Below, piece after piece: positions 39,481-51,200 of a stretch of 64,000 nucleotides of DNA; position 1 is the first letter of the stretch; each line of letters opens with the position of its first letter. Made by a program: the position numbers and the translations under genes. The stretch comes from Primula veris (lineage: Eukaryota; Streptophyta; Magnoliopsida; Ericales; Primulaceae): assembly GCA_963682055.1 (NCBI GenBank), contig OY821740.1, positions 41,312,795 to 41,376,794 of the forward strand, given 5' to 3'. The notes under the pieces are model-generated. The model was not told the DNA's origin. It saw only the letters and a program-made list of their open reading frames with translations, and ran no database searches.

Positions 39481-39899
39481 TTAGGACTTGATTAGGTGGA
39501 TTAAAAATGTTAATATGTGATTGGTTGAGGGGAGATGATGTATTGGTTTTTAGTACTACTATATATAATTTGTTTCTGTAGCACTTGTATGTAAATCTTA
39601 TATCTGTTGTTAATTACAGTTGGTGTTACATTAATTGTGAAGAAATACAGATAAGTAGTAGTTACAATTTCGTGTTCAAACCATTGTCTACTATATACTC
39701 CACTTGATACGATATTAAATTGGTACATTGAATTGATTTATATTGGTTTTTGGAAGCATCATAAACGAGTCTTATCAACTTGTAAACTAATAACAGGAAA
39801 ATAATGATAATGCTGACTGAGTATACATTATGATAAAAAAAAAAAAATTACGCCATCAGGCCCACCCTTAAACTCAACAAAAGTCAGGGTTTGGGGGAG

Positions 39900-40038
39900 G
39901 GATCCAGAGTACCTGACTCTGAGTCATGGTTATTATGCTTTCACAATCATTAGATCTGTTTAAAAAATTTAACTGTAACAGATTTAAATATATCCAATGA
40001 CTGTGAAAGCAGAGTACTGAGCCAGGTACTCTGCTTCC
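39900..40038. mobile_element. hAT-type MITE, second copy
   Basis: It has the same ends and interior order as 6198-6330: GAGTACCTGACTC at the left, TTTCACAATCATTAGATCTG inside, ATATCCAATGACTGTGAAAGCAGAGTA and GGTACTCTGCTTCC at the right. The left terminus carries substitutions (GGATCC for GGAAGC), and I see no matching 8-bp flanking repeat, so it is the older or altered copy. Confidence 0.7.
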
Positions 40039-40249
40039 GGGATTGTGAGTCTAAACGAGGAGGGACACAACATGTGTTTTGTACTATATTAAAGTCTGCC
40101 GGAATGAATATAGTAAAAAATATCAACAAAGTAAAAGTAACGGGACTTTGGTAAGTAATATAAAGAATTGTCCACTTAGACTAATATCACAAAAGTTTAA
40201 ATATTATATACATTATCTAAATTGGTTACATGCATATTTTATTTTTATT

Positions 40250-41215
40250 TTTTTTAGAGGGACGGAACCCCCAAAGTTTTATTGCAAAACATGGGGCCTA
40301 ACCCAGATTACACCCTAGTCACAGCTTATAAGAGCTGTTACTACAGCTTATAAGTCCGTCTATGAAACTAGCTTTTACAACATACCTGTTACATGTACAA
40401 CAAAATTAGGCATCTTGACTAATCTCAAAGCTAATTACAACACATAAAAGACTAAACACATCAAAGCTTAAAACTAAAACCACATTACATATTTAGATGT
40501 TGCTTCCACTGTCCGGAAGCTCCATGATGCGCTTCATTTCTGCAATTTCACCCTTCATTTTGTCCGTCTCACGTGCGCCACATTACAGACCACCACCATA
40601 TGGTCTACCAATATAGCAAAAGGTCCAAGCCAATATTAATCATTTACTGCACACTACCAAAGAAACTCACTTCTACAAACAAACTCGCTCCCAAGTCCCA
40701 AGACAACCTGCTGTTCTTGAATCTCAAGGGGACACCCTCTTTTTGATAACAAAAACCGGCAAAATGGTAAAATGCCTTCCCAACTCCAATCATTTTGTTT
40801 AAAATCTCAAAGAGGCCCCTTCATTTGATTTTTAACAAAAGATAGAGTTTGAAACGACAAAATACGATTAGGGACTTTGCATCTCAAGGGGACACCCTCA
40901 TGTTGGTTTCAAATTATCAGAAACAACCAATACAGACCCTTTGCTTAAAATCTCAAGGTAACAAACCTCATATTGATCAAAAGGCAAAGGATAAGAAAGG
41001 GAAAAAAAATTCAATACCACTGTAATTTGAACCTCAAGAGAACATCCTCATGCTGGTTACAAAATTAAACAGCAGAAGACAAACAACTCAGCTAAATGTA
41101 TCCAGTTCTCTAAATCCCGGCTTAGTTTCTGCCTTGTAGCTTCTCCAGTGCTTCGGTCATCGCAAATCCAGCTCTTTTGGCCAAAACATCGAATTCTCTC
41201 TTGGTCTTCTCCCTT
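40250..41215 (-). pseudogene. Degenerate coding remnants, minus strand (unidentified)
   Basis: Two short minus-strand stretches read like protein ends: 41215-41122 encodes about 30 residues including KREFDVLAKRAG and ends at a stop, and 40560-40493 encodes a charged coil (KMKGEIAEMKRIMEL) before a stop. A similar coil end lies at 38500-38406. Between them a sequence containing CTCAAGGGGACACCCTC recurs at about 40727, 40883, 40962 and 41032. I do not recognise the protein. A decayed transposon gene or processed remnant is possible, but no full frame or domain is visible. Confidence 0.25.
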
Positions 41216-41499
41216 CCATATATATACTTAAAAACCCCGATTTTGTTTTATTGTCCGAATCAAGGGAGAGCAATTGATTATTCATGAAGTAATAATTTAA
41301 TTTGAAATGCATTATGTGTTTTTTTTATTTCAACTCAACTCAACGGCGTATTTGATGATTAATCTTAATTATTTCATAAATAAGATCACTACTATTACCT
41401 GCTAGGTAACACTGGTATTTTAGTTTTTTTTTCTTGTAGTACCTGATACGGGTACCGTATCGCAAATGAAGTACATGCTACGCTAAATGGAGTACATGA

Positions 41500-41880
41500 T
41501 CGGTACGTCTACAGTATTTTTTAGATACGGCTGAAAAATTTAATTTTATTAAAATATAAGATTATCAATATAATAATGTGAACTTTTTATAATTAACAAG
41601 TGTGATAAATTTAATTAAATTTGTTTAGACACTGGTTATGAAAAAATTATATTAACGTTACACTAAAATATCCGTATAGAAGTCTAAATTGTACTAAATT
41701 TTGTTAATTATGTTATTTTAATATTGTAATTTTAAAATTAAATCGTATATATAAAAATAAATAATTTTTTTTATTGACTTACCCTTTCCGTATATACTGA
41801 AAATTTTCAACGTTTAGGGTACCGTCGTATCTATACCATACTAAATACGAAACTTATACTCGTATACGTCCAACCTAACA
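41500..41880. repeat. Dispersed non-coding repeat, copy 2
   Basis: It is collinear with 21095-21510 through shared blocks (ATAATGTGAA, AATTTAATTAAATT, AAAATTATATTAACG, TTTGTTAATT, TTTTTATTGACTTA, ATACTCGTAT). This copy is flanked on the left by a short inverted GTACCGTATC-type motif that could be a terminus. Confidence 0.45.
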
Positions 41881-41943
41881 TTGGTGGATATCCATGAAAT
41901 TCAAAACTTTATCTGTTCCCATTTAATTATTCAGTACAAAACT

Positions 41944-42094
41944 ACGTGCAATTTTGATCGGTTTATAACTTGTATCAAAATTTTCGAAATGAATTTTTTT
42001 AAAATCTAATTATAAAATTTAACATTTGAACTGTATGATCAAATTTTTAAAAAATTTATTTCGATTATTTTGATACAAGTTATTGGCTGTTATT
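41944..42094. mobile_element. Inverted-repeat MITE, relative of 8068-8228
   Basis: ACGTGCAATTTTGATCGGTT at the left and the arms ATAACTTGTATCAAAATTTTCGAAAT / ATTTCGATTATTTTGATACAAGTTAT match each other inverted and match the 8068 element in order. It ends about 200 bp upstream of the ML gene start, so it lies in that gene's promoter region. Confidence 0.6.
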
Positions 42095-42299
42095 TGGAAA
42101 CTTGGGATTGGGAGTACTTTGTTTGAACATGCCAAAAAAAAAAAAAAAAAAAGACTTAAATTGTATCTAACACACTCCTCAAACTACACGTTTTGTCCAC
42201 TTTGTCAAAGGTAGTCAAGTCAGTCTTCAACCTATAATCCTGTAATTTATCTAACTTAAATTTGATAAACATATAGTAACAAATTGAAGAACAACAAAC

Positions 42300-45200
42300 A
42301 TGGCGGTGTTTCGTTTCATTCTCTTTCTATGTTTGCTTTCAACTCTCTCTCATGCCATTGACATTCGCTACTGCAGTAATTTATCTTACCCTTTTTTTAT
42401 TTTTTATTTATTCTTTTTAATTTATCATCCATGTTCTTGGTAGTTAATAGTTATTCTCTATCTGCCTTTTTTTCTTTCTTTCTGATTTATTGGATAAAGT
42501 CATATGCTTTGATCTTTATTTGAACTTGTTAAATTGCAGTTTTAAGCTCATTTTATTATTTTTACTATTTTATTTGATTCATGTGACTAACAGTTATTTA
42601 CAACAACCTTTTTTTCTGATTTACTGGATAAAGTCATATGCTTTTATCTTTATTAGATTTTGTTAAATAGTTTGAGCTCAGTTTAGTATATTTACTAGTA
42701 TTTTATTGGATATATGTGATTGACAATTATTTACAACAACCCTTTTTTCTGATTCCTTGGATTAAGTGATTTGCTTTTATCATTGTTAGAGCTTGTTAAA
42801 TTACAGTTAAAGCTCAGTTTATTATTTTTACTATTTTATTGGATATATGTGATTGGCAGTTATTTACAACAACCCTTTTTTATTTTATTTCTTGGATTAA
42901 GTGATTTGCTTTGATCTCTATTAAAACTTGTTAAATTTCAGTTTTAAGCTCAGTTTATTATTTTTACTAATTTATTGGATATATGTGATTGACAGTTATT
43001 TACAACAACCCTTTTTCTGATTCCTTGGATTAAGTGGTTTGCTTTGATCTTTATTAAAACTTGATTAGTTACAGACTTGCAGTTTAAATCTCAGCTTATG
43101 TACTTTTCTTTTTCTTTTAAGATATATATGAACTATGACCCAACTTGCTCAAGCCATTGATCTCACATGATTAATATTTAAAAAGTTTAATCCACTTGAT
43201 TTAGATCCATGTGGTTAACAGCTATTTACAACTACCCTTTTTTTGAATTTGTTTGCTTTGATCTCCACTAGGACTTGGTTGCAGTTTCAAAACCAGCTTG
43301 TTTTCTTCAAGGTATTTTGAAGTATGATCCAACTTGCACAAGTCATTGGAATTCACTACTGCAGTAATTGGTCTCAGTCTTTGTGGTTGAATTTTATTTT
43401 ATTTTATTATTCTTTTGATTTAAATTTGTGTGAATAGCAGTTACTTACAACTACCCTTGCTCTGAATTTAGCTGATTTGGAGTAAAACCATTTGCTTTGG
43501 TCTCCATTAGGACTTGTTTAGTTGCACTTTTGAGCTCTACTTATTTTGTTTTATTTTGCTTATATTATGATAGTAGTTTTGACTTTTGAGGTATATTGTC
43601 TAACTTGCTCAAGGTAATATTCACCACTGCAGTAATTGAAAACACTTTTTATAATTAATTTTTACAATTTACCATCCATTTAATTTGGACCCATGGGATT
43701 GACAGTTATTCACAACTACCCTTTTTTTCTGAATATACCTGATTTGGAATTAAATCATTTACTTTGATCTCCATCAGGTCATGTTTAGTTGCAGTTTCAA
43801 GATCAGTTGATTTTCTTTTATTGTGCTTATAAGCTGTGTTGCATTTATTTTTTCTAGTTCCTTGATGCTAGAAGCTTAAGGTATATAACTGCTCAACATC
43901 TGTTGCCAAGCAGGGCTTTGATGTAGTTGGTATATGATCTGTAGAGAAGTAATTGATGAGATATCGACTCAACTATATGATCAAAATTGTTATTGTCTGA
44001 CTCCTTAGAATAGTTTTTTTTTTTTGAAGATTTACTTTGTGCGTGTAGTTTTCTTTTTATTTTCTCCTGTTTTATTGCCTGGATTAATGCAGTTCAACCT
44101 CTTTTCGTTTTTTATTTACTATTTCAAGGAAAAACTGTTCATTTATCAGATGATTTGTGAATGGCCAGATTAATTTGGGCGCAATAGATTGATATTTTCT
44201 TTTTGGTATTATAACTTAAACCGTTAGATCAACAACTGATAGATTATAGATTTTTCCTTGGATTACAGAGGATCAAAGTCAAAATTTTGAGATTGTTCTT
44301 TTTTACATTTTGGTTTTATCTCTCTATTTGCGAGTTAATTTACCAAATATTTTAGTTTATGATATGTTTTGTGTATTATATTAATTTATTAAATGAACTA
44401 GGAAGGGAAACTTGAAATTCCTATCCGCTGTTCTAGTTGCAGTTTTGCATTTAGGTTCCAAGTGAGGTTGCAACCACAGTTGGAACCAAGTGTATGAATG
44501 GACAGAACTGTAAAAAGTTAAATGTACTTGAAATAAATCACACGCACATTTAACAACGGAGTTCACCTAACTAGGCTACGTCTCCGGGGCACTTACCCAG
44601 ATTATGATATTATAAAAAGCTTACAATATAAGATTCAAGTCTTAATGAAAAACTCTTAGACTCCCTCTAGGTTTTTCTGCCTATCTCTATATTGCTCCTA
44701 CTCTATAACTATCACTTATAAATCAATGGCATCCCACCATTGTTTTCTTTTGAACGCTCTTTGTGTATTCTCTCAAGAATGGGTTCTTTATAATTTAGAA
44801 CACACACTTTTTACAAGCTTAGTTATCAACTATATAATAAAAACAAATCAATCTTCTTTCTTCAAGATCTTTTTATGATTGCTTTGACTCTTTTTGATAG
44901 GCTTCAATCTTTCCAAGCATTACGTGATTCCTCAGCGTTGATTGACTCCAATCATCATTGGTTGATACCTGTTTAATAACAAGCTTGATTGTAGGAGTTA
45001 GTATTTTCCTATTACAAGGAAACATATAAAAAGACCATATCTTAGAAAGATAATTTCTTTTAAATATTCATGTAAGACATTGACTCCTAATTTCATTCAA
45101 TAACATATCATACTGAATTTGATAAGGAACAAAGATTGAAACAAGTGATAAAGATTTGTATAAGAATAAAGATTTATCTATGTAAAGGAAACATAACTAA

Positions 45201-48200
45201 TCTCTTTATATCTTTTAGGAAATCTTTCCTTACCACTTTGATATATCTCAATAAACGTATACTGAACATTTAGGAACACATGAGTATATATCCTGCATAC
45301 TTTAACACACATAATAATCATTAAAGAATAGTTATGCAGATTTTAAGAATAAGACAGAATCCTGCAGAACAGCAGGTTGGAACTAAGGTTGCAACTGAGG
45401 TTGCAACATCTACTTGAAACCACCTACGCTGTCTTAGCAGTTTGGAACTAAGGTTGCAACTGAGGTTGCAACATCTACTTGAAACCACTTACGTTGTCTT
45501 AGCAGTTTGGAACTAAGGTTGCAACATCTACTTGAAACCTAGCAGCTTTGTGATATGAAGGTTGTAACAAAGGTTGCAACATAGCTTGAAACCTAACAAC
45601 ACTGTCTTAGCTCTTAACTAGCAGATATGATTTATTAGTAAAACCATTAGACAACAAATAATATTTAGACCAGAAATCTGGTCCTAACAATCTCCCCCTT
45701 TGTCATTGGTTTTGACAAATCACTTAAGTTTATAAACCACATAAATCCACCTGCAAATATAATTCAACACAGTTTTATTCTGTATGTCTTAGATCAAGAC
45801 TACTTGAGGTATCTGTTTTAAGCTCCCCCTGCAAGTTAGAGTTACAGGCATTATATAGGCACAACATTTATCCATTCAGTAAGTTTTCAGACCAGATTCA
45901 AGTTTAAAGACGGTCATACTTCAACTAGTAATATCATAAAGAAATTGCATAATTATTAAAGCCAAATAGGCACAAACATAGTCTTGGTACAGCAATTGTA
46001 ATTGAACTTTAGAACTTGAAATAGAAAAACATTAAACTGAAGCATAAAACAATCTGAAGCATAAAACATGAACATAAACTTTTCTCCCCCTATTTGTCAG
46101 AACCCTGACTCACTAGTCACGAGGTATGTCTGACTGGGGTGGTCTCTCCCTGAGAGGTGTTTCTTTGACCACTTCTTCAGCTTCATTCTCACTATTTATG
46201 GACAAACCATCATCACTGTAGGGATTAGGGTTTTTAGGAGAGTTTGCAGACATGGTTGCAACTAGGGTTAGAACTAAGCTTAGAACCTCGCAGTGGGTTT
46301 AACAGAGACTTTAGGGATTTACAGAGAGAGAGAGAGAGTAATTTTGATAATTGTGATTGATTTGGGATAGTAAAAAGAGGTTTGTATAAAAAAAATAAAG
46401 TCCATATCTTTTTGTAATTGGAAAGAGATACATAGAAATCAATTATGAAACAGATTTAGCCAAAAATATGGAAGTTTCTTATCAACAGAAATTTGAAAAA
46501 TTAATCACACTTAAATCACGAAGGAAACAGTTGGCATTAAGATAAATCCAGCAGTTAATACAGATAAACATTCCTTTTTTTTTTTTTAAAACAGATTGAT
46601 CCACAATTTGAAAATTCAAGAGTTGAAGCTTTTAAGGAATTTTGACTTGATTCAAGATAAAGATAACAATTAGAAAGATATTTAAGCTTTTGGAAAACGA
46701 AAATCTAGCAATTTACCCAAGAAAATATGTTTATCATTGAATAACTCTAATAAAGATTAGATTTTAGGAGCTTATATTGAGCAAATCCGTTTTTATCTCT
46801 ACACAAAAACTAGTTTGATGACCTCAGCAAGGAAAGAGTATAAGTGATGTCAAAAAAATATCAAGACTTTGTCTTGACAGTTATAATATAGACTGAGGTT
46901 TCAACTGATGTTGCAACTGAGCTTGCAACCAGTATTTTTAACACGAGGTTTCAACTGGAGTTGCAACTGAACTTCCAACCAGCTATTGAGAGCATGAGGT
47001 TTCAACTGATGTTGCAACTGAACTTGCAACCAGCTTAAAAAAAAATTGCACTTTGTGCTTGCAACTCTATTACCAGAGAGGTTTTCAAAGACAAGTTACC
47101 TCACATCTGTTTTTTGAGACAACAAAAAACGGCTTTTTCAAAATAAAAACATCATAGCTCAATTAAGACTTAACCTTAGAAATAAAAATTATTGAAGGTA
47201 CTCAATACAGACACATTTAGCAAGAATATTCAATTAGATTGATAATGACATACCCCTATATCACTTCTTAATGATTCAAACTTGTTTGTATCAAGGGGTT
47301 TTGTGAAAATATCTGCTAATTGTCTTTCAGTTGAAACATGTTCTAAAATTAAGCTCTTTTCTTCAACTAGTTCTCTAATAAAATGATGCCTTAGATCAAT
47401 ATGTTTAGTTCTGGAATGTTGAACTGGATTTTTAGCTAAATCTATAGCACTTTTGTTATCACAAAACAAAGTTAATATTTCTTGTTTAACATTATAATCA
47501 GTTAACATCTGTTTCATCCAAATTAGTTGAGTGCATCCACTTCCAGCTGCAATATATTCTGCCTCAGCAGTAGATAGAGAGATGCAATTTTGCTTTTTAC
47601 TGAACCAAGAAACAAGGTTGTTTCCAAAATAAAAACAACTACCAGAAGTACTCTTTCTATCATCTATGTTTCCTGCCCAATCTGCATCACAGTAGCCACT
47701 TAGAAAATGGTTTGTATCTTTAGAATACCATAGGCCTAGGTGAAGTGTTCCTTTGACATACCTTAGAATTCTTTTAACAGCTAGAAGATGAGGTTCTAAA
47801 GGATTTGCTTGATATCTGGCACAAACTCCTACACTTAAGCAAAGGTCTGGTCTACTAGAAGTTAAATACAACAAACTTCCAATCATGGATCTATAAAGAC
47901 TGGGACAGACACTTTTTCCTTTATCATTTTTAGACAGTTTAAGAGTGGTACTCATAGGGGTTCTCTTCTCTTTACTCTCACTCAGACCAAACTTCTTAAC
48001 AAGATTGTCTGCATACTTACTTTGGCATAGAAAAATGCCTTTCTCATTCTATTTAACTTGCAATCCTAGAAAGTAAGTTAGTTCACCTCCACCACTCATT
48101 TCAAATTCATTCTTCATATCAGAAATGAATTCTTCTATCCTTTTATTAGAAGTAGAGCCAAAAACAATGTCATCAACATAGATTTGAGCAATTATTATAT

Positions 48201-51200
48201 CCTTTGTGGTTTTCTTAGTAAACAGAGTTTTATCAACTCCCCCTCTGTTAAAACCTTTTTCAATCAAGTACTTGGTTAATCTATCATACCAAGCTCTAGG
48301 AGCTTGTTTTAGACCATACAAGGCCTTTTTCAACAAATAGACATTTTCATGAAAGTTAGGATCTTCAAATCCCTTAGGTTGACAGACATAAACTTCTTCA
48401 TTAATCACACCATTCAGAAAAGCACTCTTTATATCAAGTTGAAACAGTTTAAAATCATACAGACATGCAAGAGAAAGTAGCATTCTAATGGATTCAGTTC
48501 TAGCTACTGGTGCAAATGTTTCATCAAAATCAATTCCCTCAATCTGTGTATAACCCTGAGCTACCAACCTAGCTTTATTTCTGATAATAACTCCATCTTC
48601 ATTACTTTTATTTCTAAAGATCCATTTAGTCCCTATGATATTTTTATTAGAAGGTCTGGGTACTAAAGTCCATACATCATTCCTTTCAAATTGGGACAGT
48701 TCATCTTGCATAGCTAAGATCCATTCACTATCTTCTAAAGCTTCTTTTATATTCTTAGGTTCTAACTGAGAGATATAACAAGCAAAGTGAACAACATTAT
48801 TTCTTTTACCTCTGGTTTTCATACCTGAAGCTACTTCTCCTATGACATTGTCAAGAGAATGATTTTTCTGAGTCCTTACATAGCGAGGCTTGCTAGTTGA
48901 CTGAACATGAGAGCTTTATTCTTCTTCTTCAGACTTTGCAGCATTCTGGGTTTCAACCTCGGTTTCAACCTCAGTTGCAACTAAACTTCCAACCACTGTT
49001 GGACTGCTTGTTTGCTGGCTTTCTTCAGTCTCTTTTCCTGTTATATCTGACTCTTCATCATCACCTGTAGTCTCATTCACATCTTTTAAGTCATCAAATA
49101 GCACATTATAAGATTCCATAACACAGTTTGTTCTTTGATTAAAGACTCTAAAAGCTCTACTATTCTGAGCATAACCAAGAAAGATCCCTTTGTCACTTTT
49201 AGAGTCAAATTTACCAAGATGCTCTCTTATCTCTGAGAATGTAGCAGACACACCCAAAGACTTGAAAATACTTAACATTGGGTTTTCTACCTTTCCATAT
49301 TTCATAAGCTGTCATGGAAGTGCCTTTAGTAATGTAAACTCTATTAACAATATGACAGGAAGTATTAACAGCTTCAGCCCAAAATCTGTTGGCAAGTTTC
49401 TTAGAGTTAAGCATGACTCTAGCCATTTCCTGAATGGTTCTATTTTTTCTTTCAACTATGCCATTTTGCTGTGGAGTCTTAGGAGCAGAGAACTCATGAC
49501 TTATACCTAAGGAGTTGCAAAATTCTCTAAACTTACTGTTTTCAAATTCTGTTCCATGATCACTTCTTACCCTAGCAATGTTACCACTGGTTGCACCTTT
49601 TTCAAGTTGAAGTTTTAAGCACAGAGTTTTAAAGAGATCAAAAGTTTCAGATTTATCTTTTAAGAAAACTACCCAAGAGTATCTAGAGAAATCATCTACA
49701 ACAACCAAAATGTAATTCTTGCCACCTATACTAGCATTTTGCATAGGACCCATTAAGTCAATATGAAGAAGTTCAAGGACTCTCTTAGTGTAGATTTGAC
49801 TTATACTTTTGTGAATACTCTTAGTTTGTTTCCCAACTGCACAGTCACCACAGACACTTTGAGTTTTAGCACTGAGTTTAGGAATACCTCTTATCAATTC
49901 TCCTTTAACCAGCTTATCTAAGGTTTTGTAATTCATATGACCCAGCCTTTTATGCCAAATATCAGCATTATTAGTGATAGCTTGATTACACCTATTCTGA
50001 GGCAATTCTTTTTCAGCTTTTTCAAAAACATAGCAGCTGTTTGTTGATCTAACTCAGTCATGACCAAATCATTGTTAAGATCAGTAATTAGACACCTATC
50101 TTTGTTGAATTTAACAATTATCTTGTTGTCACACAGTTGACTAATACTAATAAGATTAGCTTTTAGTCCATCTACAAGAAAAACATCATCAATATTAGGC
50201 ATTCCAGGTTTGTTTAAGGTACCTTTACCAACAATTTTACTTGTATTTCCACCTCCAAACACAACAGTGTTTCTTTTGAGATTGATGACATTTTTTAGGA
50301 AACCTGCAGTACCTGTCATGTGCTTAGAGCAACCACTGTCAAAATACCAATCATTAGAAGTAACAACATTTAAAGAGGTAATCACAACTTTGTTATTAGC
50401 AATTAAGGTAGATTTTTCTTTAACTTTCCAGACCCAGTTCAAATTTTTATTGACAGAAGCCAACCAGGTTTTCTGAGAAATATACTTTCTGTTTCTTTTT
50501 AAATAACACTGGATTTCAGAATGACCAGGTTTCTTATAGAAATTACACAGCTTCAACCTAAAGTTATTTTTATCCCTAAAGCTATTCAGTTTATTCATGG
50601 TTGCAACTTTGGTTATAACAGAGCTTCTAACCTTCTTTACAAAAACCTGAGTTTTATTTCTGGTTGCAAATCTGGTTGCAACTGAGCTTCTAACCTTATT
50701 GTCAAAATCATGAGTTTTAGCTTTAGCAACAGCTTCAATAAAGGTAGTTTTTCCTGTACTTTTACAACCATAGTAACCTAGACCACTGATATCTTTAGAG
50801 CCTCTAGAATAGGACAGCATGTCATCTAATTTCTCTGAAGCAGAAACATTCAGCAGTTTTATTTTCTTTTTAGTTTCAGTAAGTTCAGCCAGTTGTATGT
50901 TAAGCTTCTCAGTAAGACTTTTAACCTCATCCTTTAGATTAACATTAAGTTTGCTTATGATCAAGTATTGTTTACTCAGACATTTATACTTTTCATAAAG
51001 GACGAGATATTGCTGAGTAATGTTTTCATCAGAAGGTTCTTCCTCATCACTGCTATAGGTTTCAAGAGCAGTTGTAACTATGGTTGAAACATGCTCACAG
51101 TCACTTTCATAAGCAGGTTCTTTTTCAGTGATTATTCCCATAAAATTAACAAAGTTAGAATCATCATCTTGATCACTGTTGCTCTCAGAATCACTATCAC

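Noticed and set aside
45375..45590. Spaced direct repeats in the LTR considered as a CRISPR-like array
   Set aside because: This is a plant LTR minisatellite with irregular spacing and no unique equal-length spacers.
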